Shown here one piece after another: positions 1 to 6,609 of a DNA stretch of 6,609 nucleotides. The stretch comes from Acidobacteriota bacterium. GTDB lineage: Bacteria > Acidobacteriota > Vicinamibacteria > Vicinamibacterales > 2-12-FULL-66-21. Under the pieces are notes generated by a model. The model worked only from the letters and a program-made list of their open reading frames with translations. It searched no databases and was not told the origin of the DNA. The stretch is taken from NCBI GenBank assembly GCA_013694635.1, contig JACDCA010000583.1, positions 1 through 6,609 of the forward strand, given 5' to 3'. Position 1 is the first letter of the stretch. The number at the start of each line of letters is the position of its first letter. The position numbers were made by a program, and so were the translations under genes.

Positions 1-521
1 GCCCGGCCGGCAAGTCCGACGGCTGTCTCGTGTCGCGCAATCACCCGATGCACGATTCGGTGCCGTACCTCATGAACCGCCTGTCCGGGGAGACCGACAT
101 CCTGCAGGAGTATTTCATTCCGCGCGACCGGTTCGTGGAATTCGTCGACGGCCTCCGGCGGATCACCCTGGCCAATCGCGCGAACCTCCTGAACGCGTCG
201 GTGCGGGTCGTGCACCAGGAGGACAACTATCTGACCTACGCGCCGCGTGACATGTTCGCGGTGGTTCTGTACCTGAATCAGAAAACGGACGAGCGGGGCA
301 ATGCCCGGATGGTGCAGCTCACGCGCGACCTGATTGAGCTCACCCTGGCCAACGGCGGCCGATTCTTCCTCCCCTACCAGCTGCACTACACCGACGCGCA
401 ATTGCGGCGGGCGTATCCGGAGATCGATGCCTTCTTCCGTGCCAAACTGAAGTACGACCCCGGCCGTGTGCTGACCAACACGTTCTACAACAAATACGCG
501 CCGCTGATCCTCGCGCAATAG
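1..521 (+). CDS. FAD-linked oxidase (VAO/ALO/DprE1-like), C-terminal part, 5' end outside window
   Basis: Complete codons run from base 3 to the TAG at 519-521, giving 172 visible residues. The frame is open to the left edge, so the true start lies upstream; the GTG at 30 is probably internal. The FAD-binding half is not in the window. What remains resembles the substrate-binding cap and C-terminus of vanillyl-alcohol-oxidase-type flavoproteins such as sugar-lactone oxidases, DprE1-like epimerase subunits or DHCR24-like reductases. Supporting pieces are the stretch LQEYFIPRDRFVEFVDGLRR (about residues 35-54 of the visible part), a hydrophobic beta-strand stretch MFAVVLYLN, a segment FFLPYQLHYTDAQL, and a tail KYDPGRVLTNTFYNKYAP. 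A tail of the form 'K..DP...L.N.F..KY' is typical of the end of this superfamily. I see no membrane segment in the visible part. Substrate cannot be told from this fragment. The next gene starts 45 bases downstream on the same strand. Confidence is good for an oxidase of this superfamily and low for any subfamily. Confidence 0.72.
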   Translation, partial: PAGKSDGCLVSRNHPMHDSVPYLMNRLSGETDILQEYFIPRDRFVEFVDGLRRITLANRANLLNASVRVVHQEDNYLTYAPRDMFAVVLYLNQKTDERGNARMVQLTRDLIELTLANGGRFFLPYQLHYTDAQLRRAYPEIDAFFRAKLKYDPGRVLTNTFYNKYAPLILAQ

Positions 522-566
522 TCGCTGTCATAATGCTGATGATGCGACACGGCGACCGCGCGTACG
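522..566 (+). other. Short intergenic gap; weak ribosome-binding context for the synthase
   Basis: Forty-five bases separate the oxidase stop from the synthase ATG. There is no hairpin followed by a T-run, so no intrinsic terminator is visible, and no convincing -35/-10 pair. Read-through from the oxidase gene is therefore plausible. The only purine-rich candidate ribosome site is GGCGA at 551-555, which is a poor match and lies 11 bases before the ATG. Translation of the synthase may rely on coupling or on an unmarked start. Confidence 0.4.
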
Positions 567-3500
567 ATGCTGAAGACTGAGCCTGCGGTTCCCCCGCGGC
601 CACGCCCCGTTGAGGGCGGCACCGCGGGGGAGATTTTCACACCGGATCAGCTCGAAGCCCACGCCGCCAGGATCGCCGCGACGCACGACCTGACGCCGAA
701 CCCGAGGCGAGGCCGGCCGCTCCTGCCGCGCCTTCACGACAGTGCGGCCCGGCTTGAAGCGGCGTACCAGTTTCTCCTGACGACGGCGAAGAACGGCGCT
801 GTCGCAGTCGGATCCGAAGACTGGCTGCGCGACAACTACCACGTCGTGCAGGACCAGGTACGCGAAATCCGTCAGCATCTGCCCCGGCGCTACTACCAGG
901 AGCTGCCGAAGCTGGCCAGCGGGCCCTGCGCCGGCTATCCGCGCATTTACCTGCTCGCCCGTGAGCTCGTCACGCATACCGCGGGTCGTATCGACCTTGC
1001 TACGATCGTCGATTTCACGCGCGCGTACCAGCGGGCCTCGCAACTGTCGATCGGGGAAACCTGGGCGATCCCCCTGATGCTGCGGCTGGCACTCGTCGAG
1101 GAGCTGCGGCGGCTGGCCGACCGGGTCGTCGACGCGCGCCGGGGACGCGAGAAGGCCCGCCGCTGGCACGTGCAGCTGGCCGAGAAGGACTGGAACGATC
1201 GGCTGATGGCGCAGCTCCTCGAGGATGCAAGCGGACCAGACGGGCGCCTCTCCCCCGGATTCGTCGTCGAGTTTCTCCAATGGCTGCGCGATCAGCCACT
1301 TACCGCGGCCCCCGCCTGGCACGCGCTCCACCGCGCGCTCGAAGCACAGGAAGACTCGGCCGACGAAATGCTGCGGCTCGAGCATCAGCGCGAGGCGGCC
1401 GACCAACTGGCGATCGGCAACCTGATCACCACGATGCGCCTGGTCTCCGCCATCGACTGGACGCTGTTTTTCGAACGCGTCAACGTGGTCGAGGAGGCGC
1501 TCCGGAAAGATCCGTCCGGCGCGTACTCCCTCATGGAGTTCTCGACGCGCGACCGGTATCGCCACTCGGTCGAGCAGCTTGCCAAGCGCGCGCAACGCAC
1601 CGAGACCTCTGTCGCGACGGCCGCCGTGAACCTCAGCCTGTCGGCGCTGCGGGAGGATCCCGAACACGACCGGCGTCACCACGTCGGCTACTACCTGATC
1701 TCGCGAGGACGATTTCAACTCGAGCGGACGATCGGCTATCGGCCGACGCTGCGCGAGCGGATCGGACGCTTCACCTTCAAGCATCCGGCCGTGATGTACC
1801 TCGGGCAGGTTGTCGCGGCCACGACCGCCGGCCTCGTCAGCGTCCTGCTCTACAGCGCCCGCCACGATGCCTCTCCGGCGCTGTTGTGGCTGGTCGCCCT
1901 GGTGGCGCTGGTGCCCATCAGCGAGCTGATGATCAGCGTCGTCAACCTGCTGGCCACGTCGGCGGTTCCACCGCGCCTGTTGCCGAAGATGGCGCTCCGG
2001 CAGGGGATCCCGGCCGAGTACCGGACGATTGCCGTGGTGCCCGCCATCATCGACTCGATCGCACGCGTCCGCGCCTTGATCGACGACCTCGAAGTGCGCT
2101 TCCTCGGCAACCGCGACGATCACCTCCACTTCGCGCTCCTCTCGGATTTCGCCGACGCGAACGAGGCGTCTCGAGAGGGAGACGACGAGCTGGTGGCACA
2201 CGCGCGGGTGATGATCGATCAGTTGAACGAGCGGTACGGCGCCGGACGGTTTTTCTTCTTCCACAGGGAGCGCCGCTGGAACCCTGGCGAACGCCGCTGG
2301 ATGGGATGGGAGCGGAAGCGCGGGAAGCTGGCGGAATTCAACCGGCTGCTCCGCGGCGCCAGCGATACGAGCTTCGTCGTGACGCATGGCGACACCTCCA
2401 TGCTCCGGTCGGTGAGGTTCGTGATCACCCTCGACTCCGACACGCAGCTGCCGATGGAGGCGGCGCGACGTCTCGTCGGCACGCTTGCGCATCCCCTCAA
2501 CCGGCCGCGCTTCGATCCCGGAAAGGGGCGCGTGACCGAGGGATACGGCGTGATCCAGCCGCGCATCGGCGTCAACCTCGTGAGCGCCAACCGCACCGCG
2601 TTCGCGAAGGTGTTCTCCGGGCACGTTGGGATCGATCCGTACACGACCGCCGTGTCAGACGTCTACCAGGATCTGTTTCACGAAGGCAGCTACGTCGGCA
2701 AGGGGATCTACGACGTGGACGCGTTCGAGGCGGCGCTCGCCGGCCGGATCCCGGAGAACACGCTGCTCAGCCATGACCTCTTCGAGGGGTTCTACGCGCG
2801 GACAGGGTTGGTCACCGACATTCACCTGGTGGATGACTACCCGGGGACCTATCTGGCCTACGCGGCACGGCAGCACCGCTGGGTGCGCGGCGACTGGCAG
2901 ATCGCCCGATGGTTGTGGCGGACGGTGCCGGACGCAGCGGGCCGCCGTGTCCGCAATACCCTGCCGTCGATCTCGCGCTGGAAGATCCTCGACAACCTCC
3001 GGCGGAGCCTGTTGCCGCCGGCGCTGATCATCCTGCTCATCGCCGGATGGACGATCCTTCCGGGCTCCTCCGCATTCTGGACGGTCTTCGCCTTTCTGGT
3101 CCTGGCCTTCCCGGCCTACGTCCAGGTCGGGCGATCGCTGTCGAGCCGCATGCGCGGCGTCCCGCTCACCCAGCATTTCGCCGCCGAACGCGACAACATT
3201 CTGACGAGCGCCCGGCAGGCGTTTTTTTCGGTCGTGTTCCTGGCACACCAGGGTTGGCTCATGGCCGACGCGATCGGACGCACGATCTGGCGCTTGTACG
3301 TGACCAGACGTCCGATGCTGGAGTGGGTATCCGCGGAGCGATTTCGGGCGATACGGCCGTCGCCCGGGCAGCTCCTGCGCAGCATGTGGGCCGCTCCGGC
3401 GATTGCGGCCGGAGCGGCGATCACCGTGGGGCTCGTCGAGGCGACGCGGCTGCTGTTCATGCTGCCCTTGATCGCCCTCTGGGCACTCTCCCCCCTGATC

Positions 3501-6500
3501 GCCTATGTCACCGGGCGCCCCATTCCGCGCGAGCGTGAACGACTGGAGGAGGGTGACCGCGCGGAGCTTCGGAAGGTCGCGCGCCTGACCTGGCGCTACT
3601 TTGAAGAGCTGTTCGCGCCCGCAGATCACTGGCTGATCCCCGACAACTATCAGGAGGACCGCGAAGACGTCATCGCGCACCGCACCTCCCCGACCAACAT
3701 CGGCCTCCAGCTGCTTTCGACGCTGGCGGCTCGTGATTTCGGCTACCTCAGTACCGCGGGCGTGGTCGACCGGCTCGAGCCGACGTTCGGCACGCTGCTC
3801 ACCATGCACCGCTACCGCGGGCATTTCTATAACTGGTACGACACGCGGACCCTGGAGCCGCTCTCCCCCTCCTACATCTCAACGGTCGACAGCGGCAATT
3901 TCGCGGGATATCTCCTGACGCTGAAGGGAGGCCTCGATCGGCTCGTCGACGCCGAGCCGATCATCGACAGCCGTGCGCTGGCAGGCATCCAGGACGCCGT
4001 CGCCCTCTTCGCCGATTCGCTGGACGGCAGCACCAACCGCGTCGCGGCCCGCGCGATCGCGCAGGAACTGACGACGCTGCGCGCCCTGCTCGCGGGGCAC
4101 CCCGACACGCTCGCCGGGTGGCGACGGCTCGTGGACACCGTCGGTGACCAGCTCGCGACGGTCGGCGTGCTCTTCCACGAAATAGAGGATGCGTCCGGCG
4201 ATACCGGCATGGCCGAAGCGTCGGTGTGGATCGATCGCGCCGCCACCGACGTGGCGCAATGGCAGGCGGACCTGGATCGATTCGCGCCGTGGGCGCTGGC
4301 GCTCGAAACGGCGCCCCACGGGATCTCGGGGCCGATCGGAGTTCCGAGCCTGGTCAGACTCGTGGAATGGACCGCCAGCGCGTCGGCGGCCCTCGAGCAC
4401 GTCGATGGCGCCGCTGCACTGCGGGCGGCGATCGACCGCTCGCACGCTCTCGCCGAGGAGCTCGTTGACCGCATCGTGCGGCTCGGCGGGCTGGCGGACG
4501 ATCTGATCGAAGAAACCGAGTTCGGCTTCCTCTTCAACCGCGAGCGGCAACTGTTCTCGATCGGCTTCAGCGTCACTGACGGACGCCTGGATATGTCGCA
4601 CTACGACACGATGGCCTCCGAAGCGAGGCTCGCGAGTTATCTCGCGATTGCGCTCGGCCAGGTGTCACACGAGCACTGGTTCAAGCTGGGGCGCTCCCTG
4701 ACGCCGACCGGCACCGCGCGCGCGCTGTTGTCGTGGAGCGCCTCGATGTTCGAGTACTTCATGCCGCTGCTCGTCATGCGTGCCTACCCCGATACGCTGC
4801 TGGACGAGACCTATCGCGCCGTGCTGCAGCGCCAGATCGAGTACGCCGCCCAGCACAGGGTGCCGTGGGGCATTTCGGAGTCTGCGTACAACGCGCAGGA
4901 CCTCGAATGGAACTACCAGTACCGCGCGTTTGGCGTCCCCGGCCTCGGCCTCAAGCGCGGCCTCGGGGACGATCTCGTCATCGCGCCGTATGCGAGCATG
5001 CTGGCGGCGCCGCTGGCCCCCGTCACGGTGCTCCGGAACCTGCAGCATCTCGCGCGCGAGGGGCTGGCCGGCCGGTACGGGTTCTACGAAGCCATCGATT
5101 ACACGCCGGCCCGCGTGCCGGAGGGAGCCGGCCGCGGCGTCGTGCTACCCACGTTCATGGCGCATCACCAGGGCATGAGCCTGCTCGCGCTGGACAACGC
5201 ACTGAACGACCTGCCGATGCAGCACCGCTTTCATGCCGATCCCCGCGTCCAGGCCGCAGATCTTCTGCTCCAGGAGCGGATCCCGCACCAGGTGCCGCTG
5301 AAGAATCCTCCGATCGAGGTCGCGGACCACGTGCCGTCCGCGCGCGTGCCGTCGGCACCGGCGGTGCGGCGCTACACGACGCCACACACGCTCAGCCCGA
5401 GACCGCACCTGCTCTCGAACGGCTCCTATGTGGTGATGGTGACGAATGCCGGGGGAGGGTACAGCCGTCGGCAGCAGACCGCGATGACGCGTTGGCGCGA
5501 GGACGTTACCGCCGACGGCTGGGGCAGCTTCTGCTACGTGCGCGACCTCGACTCCGGGGCGTACTGGTCCACAACCCATCAGCCGACCGGGCGCGAGGCC
5601 GACCAATACGAAGTGACGTTCGCTCCCGATCGCGCCGTCTTCAGGCGCGTGGACGGTGGGATCGAGACACGCACCGAAATCGTCGTCTCACCCGAAGACG
5701 ACGCCGAGTTGCGGCGCGTGTCGGTGACGAATCACGGCGACAAGCCACGCCGCCTCGACCTGACGAGTTACGCGGAGGTCGTGCTCGCTCCGGGTGACGC
5801 CGACCTCTCGCATCCGGCATTCAGCAATCTCTTCGTCGAAACGCGAAGCGTCGGCGACCGCGACGCCCTGATGGCCGTCCGGCGGCCGCGCGCGGGGAAG
5901 GACCGGCGCTACCTCGTGCACGTTCTCAGCGGCCGCGGCCACGGCGGCGCGCCGACACAGCACGAGACCGACCGGCGCCGTTTCGTCGGCCGCGGCGGCA
6001 CGCTGGACCGGCCCCTGGCGATGTCAGGGTCGGCTCCCCTCTCGAATACCACCGGCCCGGTGCTGGACCCCATCGTCAGTCTCCGGCTGGCGGTCCGCCT
6101 GCCACCTGGCGCCACCGCCCGCGTGGCATTCACGACCGGTTACGCGGAGAGCGAGGAAGCCGCGAGGCTGCTCATCGAGAAGTACTACGATCGCCGGGCT
6201 GTCGCGCGTGCCCTCGCACTCGCCAGCACGCACAGCCAGATCGAGCTCAGGCATCTCGGCCTGACCATCGATCACACGATGGCGTTTCAGCGGCTCGGCG
6301 GCCGGCTGATCTCCGGCGATGCCCGCCTCCGTGAAGTCGAAGCGATCCAGGAGAACCGCCGCGGACAGCAGGAGCTCTGGAAGCACGGGATTTCAGGAGA
6401 CCTGCCGATCGTTGTCGTGCGGCTGACCGACGCCATGGGGCTTCCACTGGTAGCCGAGTTGCTGAAAGCGCACGAATATCTTCGGCTCAAAGGGCTGCCA

Positions 6501-6609
6501 TTCGATCTCGTCGTCCTCAACGAGCACCCGGCGAGCTACCTCCAGAGCCTCCAGGACGAGCTCCAGCAGATGCTCGAGAGCGGCCCCGAACTACCCTGGA
6601 TGGACAAGC
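567..6609 (+). CDS. ndvB: Cyclic beta-1,2-glucan synthase (NdvB/ChvB/Cgs family), 3' end outside window
   Basis: A large inner-membrane enzyme that makes cyclic beta-1,2-glucan from UDP-glucose; in known cases the glucan is exported to the periplasm and serves osmotic adaptation and host interaction. The frame is open from ATG 567 to the window end (2014 codons). ATG 567 is the first start after in-frame stops at 531, 537 and 540, and places the family's N-terminal segment (IFTPDQLEAHAARIA) about 20 residues in. Order of parts: soluble N-terminus (1-405); membrane segments near 409-429 and 438-461; GT84 domain (about 480-800) with GWERKRGK (580-587), TLDSDT (621-626), SHDLFEG (735-741) and HRWVRGDWQ (770-778); membrane segments near 815-834, 837-855, 941-958 and 962-981; GH189 cyclisation domain (about 1005-1595); and GH94 from about 1600. 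Six membrane segments match the reported Brucella Cgs topology. The family is usually about 2,800 residues, so roughly 800 are missing. No frameshift or internal stop was seen. The symbol is by family; chvB and cgs are equivalent names. Confidence 0.95.
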   Translation, partial: MLKTEPAVPPRPRPVEGGTAGEIFTPDQLEAHAARIAATHDLTPNPRRGRPLLPRLHDSAARLEAAYQFLLTTAKNGAVAVGSEDWLRDNYHVVQDQVREIRQHLPRRYYQELPKLASGPCAGYPRIYLLARELVTHTAGRIDLATIVDFTRAYQRASQLSIGETWAIPLMLRLALVEELRRLADRVVDARRGREKARRWHVQLAEKDWNDRLMAQLLEDASGPDGRLSPGFVVEFLQWLRDQPLTAAPAWHALHRALEAQEDSADEMLRLEHQREAADQLAIGNLITTMRLVSAIDWTLFFERVNVVEEALRKDPSGAYSLMEFSTRDRYRHSVEQLAKRAQRTETSVATAAVNLSLSALREDPEHDRRHHVGYYLISRGRFQLERTIGYRPTLRERIGRFTFKHPAVMYLGQVVAATTAGLVSVLLYSARHDASPALLWLVALVALVPISELMISVVNLLATSAVPPRLLPKMALRQGIPAEYRTIAVVPAIIDSIARVRALIDDLEVRFLGNRDDHLHFALLSDFADANEASREGDDELVAHARVMIDQLNERYGAGRFFFFHRERRWNPGERRWMGWERKRGKLAEFNRLLRGASDTSFVVTHGDTSMLRSVRFVITLDSDTQLPMEAARRLVGTLAHPLNRPRFDPGKGRVTEGYGVIQPRIGVNLVSANRTAFAKVFSGHVGIDPYTTAVSDVYQDLFHEGSYVGKGIYDVDAFEAALAGRIPENTLLSHDLFEGFYARTGLVTDIHLVDDYPGTYLAYAARQHRWVRGDWQIARWLWRTVPDAAGRRVRNTLPSISRWKILDNLRRSLLPPALIILLIAGWTILPGSSAFWTVFAFLVLAFPAYVQVGRSLSSRMRGVPLTQHFAAERDNILTSARQAFFSVVFLAHQGWLMADAIGRTIWRLYVTRRPMLEWVSAERFRAIRPSPGQLLRSMWAAPAIAAGAAITVGLVEATRLLFMLPLIALWALSPLIAYVTGRPIPRERERLEEGDRAELRKVARLTWRYFEELFAPADHWLIPDNYQEDREDVIAHRTSPTNIGLQLLSTLAARDFGYLSTAGVVDRLEPTFGTLLTMHRYRGHFYNWYDTRTLEPLSPSYISTVDSGNFAGYLLTLKGGLDRLVDAEPIIDSRALAGIQDAVALFADSLDGSTNRVAARAIAQELTTLRALLAGHPDTLAGWRRLVDTVGDQLATVGVLFHEIEDASGDTGMAEASVWIDRAATDVAQWQADLDRFAPWALALETAPHGISGPIGVPSLVRLVEWTASASAALEHVDGAAALRAAIDRSHALAEELVDRIVRLGGLADDLIEETEFGFLFNRERQLFSIGFSVTDGRLDMSHYDTMASEARLASYLAIALGQVSHEHWFKLGRSLTPTGTARALLSWSASMFEYFMPLLVMRAYPDTLLDETYRAVLQRQIEYAAQHRVPWGISESAYNAQDLEWNYQYRAFGVPGLGLKRGLGDDLVIAPYASMLAAPLAPVTVLRNLQHLAREGLAGRYGFYEAIDYTPARVPEGAGRGVVLPTFMAHHQGMSLLALDNALNDLPMQHRFHADPRVQAADLLLQERIPHQVPLKNPPIEVADHVPSARVPSAPAVRRYTTPHTLSPRPHLLSNGSYVVMVTNAGGGYSRRQQTAMTRWREDVTADGWGSFCYVRDLDSGAYWSTTHQPTGREADQYEVTFAPDRAVFRRVDGGIETRTEIVVSPEDDAELRRVSVTNHGDKPRRLDLTSYAEVVLAPGDADLSHPAFSNLFVETRSVGDRDALMAVRRPRAGKDRRYLVHVLSGRGHGGAPTQHETDRRRFVGRGGTLDRPLAMSGSAPLSNTTGPVLDPIVSLRLAVRLPPGATARVAFTTGYAESEEAARLLIEKYYDRRAVARALALASTHSQIELRHLGLTIDHTMAFQRLGGRLISGDARLREVEAIQENRRGQQELWKHGISGDLPIVVVRLTDAMGLPLVAELLKAHEYLRLKGLPFDLVVLNEHPASYLQSLQDELQQMLESGPELPWMDK
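2004..2966 (+). other. GT84 glucosyltransferase domain of the cyclic glucan synthase
   Basis: Residues about 480-800 of the synthase. In this family the domain transfers glucose from UDP-glucose to extend a beta-1,2-glucan chain on the cytoplasmic side of the membrane. Visible landmarks of a GT-A, GT2-like fold are: the opening strand YRTIAVVPA (485-493); HFALLSDFADA; the family signature GWERKRGKLAEFNRLLRG (from 580); DSD at 623-625 as the metal and UDP-binding DxD-type motif; SHDLFEG (735-741), with D737 as the likely catalytic base in the place of the GT2 'ED' motif; and QHRWVRGDWQ (769-778), the counterpart of the GT2 QxxRW motif. Role assignment of each residue is by analogy with GT2 enzymes. 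Domain edges are approximate. Confidence 0.85.
3390..3418. repeat. Perfect 11-bp inverted repeat with 7-base loop inside the synthase gene
   Basis: The left arm GCCGCTCCGGC (3390-3400) is the exact reverse complement of the right arm GCCGGAGCGGC (3408-3418), with the loop GATTGCG between them. It lies in the coding sequence of the fifth membrane segment (residues near 942-951, rich in Ala and Gly). No T-run follows, so it is not an intrinsic terminator. It may simply reflect Ala, Pro and Gly codons in high-GC DNA. Confidence 0.6.
3579..5351 (+). other. GH189 cyclisation domain ('glycoamylase' region) of the cyclic glucan synthase
   Basis: Residues about 1005-1595. In characterised members this middle domain closes the linear beta-1,2-glucan into a ring by a retaining transglycosylation. 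Conserved family segments are seen in order: RYFEELF near 1010; LIPDNYQED (1023-1031); HRTSPTNIG (1038-1046); GHFYNWYD (1085-1092); STVDSGNFAG (from 1105); a helical stretch of about 200 residues; FLFNRERQLFSIGF (from 1321); YDTMASEARL (from 1346); SWSASMFEYFMP (1389-1400); WGISESAYN (1434-1442); YQYRAFGVPGLGLKRGL (from 1450); YGFYEAIDY (1504-1512); and MAHHQGMSLLAL (from 1531). E1352 (in SEARL) and E1438 (in WGISES) are my best candidates for the acid/base and nucleophile. That pairing rests on memory of the family, not on an alignment. No key segment appears to be missing. Confidence 0.83.
5364..6609 (+). other. GH94 phosphorylase-like domain, N-terminal part only
   Basis: From about residue 1600 to the window end. 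In cyclic glucan synthases this domain controls chain length by phosphorolysis of the growing glucan. The visible part begins with the beta-sandwich that opens GH94 enzymes: LLSNGSYVVMVTNAGGGYS (from 1616), then WREDVTADGWGSF (from 1643), and AELRRVSVTNHG, a strand pattern shared with cellobiose and chitobiose phosphorylases. It continues into the helical linker and reaches GQQELWKHGISGDLPI (1933-1948), which introduces the (alpha/alpha)6 barrel. The catalytic aspartate and phosphate-binding residues of GH94 lie beyond the edge, so activity of this domain cannot be judged here. Confidence 0.85.

Noticed and set aside
30..521. GTG at 30 as a real start for a 163-residue protein
   Set aside because: The same frame is open to the left edge, and the product looks like only the C-terminal part of a larger flavoprotein, so the gene almost certainly begins upstream of the window.
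528..2624. A 698-codon open frame on the minus strand, the longest closed ORF in the window
   Set aside because: It is exactly codon-aligned with the synthase frame, so its stops come only from sense codons TTA, CTA or TCA, which are rare in this high-GC gene. Its protein is low-complexity Arg/Gly/Val/Asp-rich with no recognisable domain, while the sense strand encodes an unmistakable enzyme.
1280..2776. A 498-codon plus-strand frame
   Set aside because: It lies fully inside the synthase gene in another frame and is Arg/Pro/Ala-rich with no domain. It is a high-GC shadow frame.
3391..3418. Intrinsic terminator at the internal hairpin
   Set aside because: No T-rich tract follows on either strand, and it sits in the middle of an intact coding sequence.
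2909..3538. A 209-codon plus-strand frame over the membrane-segment region
   Set aside because: Out of frame with the synthase, and its product lacks any domain or membrane pattern; the in-frame reading gives clear hydrophobic segments instead.
4733..5797. A 354-codon plus-strand frame
   Set aside because: It overlaps the GH189 and GH94 coding sequence out of frame, where the synthase frame carries strongly conserved motifs. Its own product is Arg/Ala/Gly-rich low complexity.
2655..6386. A chain of further minus-strand open frames (2655-3824, 3879-4601, 4665-5048, 5145-5606, 5688-5963, 6024-6386)
   Set aside because: All share the same codon-aligned antisense phase. Each ends at a TCA or CTA sense codon of the synthase (for example TCA at 2655, 3879, 4665, 5688 and 6024; CTA at 5145). 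They are composition artefacts, not a hidden operon.

Overview
The window is high-GC DNA (roughly two-thirds G+C, third codon positions mostly G or C) that is almost entirely coding on the + strand. It holds two genes, both cut by the window edges. The first 521 bases are the 3' end of a gene for a VAO-type FAD-linked oxidase. After a 45-base gap, a very large gene starts at 567 and stays open to the last base, giving 2014 complete codons without a stop. Its product is a cyclic beta-1,2-glucan synthase of the NdvB/ChvB/Cgs type.

The synthase has the standard family order. It starts with an N-terminal soluble region and two membrane segments, followed by a GT84 glucosyltransferase domain that builds the beta-1,2-glucan chain from UDP-glucose. 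Four more membrane segments come next, then the large middle domain (Pfam 'glycoamylase' region, now GH189) that closes the chain into a ring by transglycosylation. Last is a GH94 phosphorylase-like domain, which trims chains and so sets ring size. The window ends inside GH94, before its catalytic centre. Members of the family are about 2,800 residues long, so some 800 residues are probably missing. The reading frame is unbroken throughout, and the hallmark motifs of GT84 and GH189 are present.

The organism is probably a Gram-negative bacterium, since these glucans are normally periplasmic. The high GC and a sequence that looks unlike my recollection of rhizobial or Brucella enzymes suggest a soil or environmental lineage such as Acidobacteria or a proteobacterium, but this is a weak inference. 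The two genes run in the same direction with no visible terminator between them, so they may be co-transcribed. I know of no established functional link between them.

I found no RNA genes, mobile elements, CRISPR arrays or convincing promoters, and I see no clear sign of a previously undescribed system. The least ordinary features are a strong 11-bp hairpin inside the coding sequence of a membrane segment and a poorly marked translation start for the synthase.
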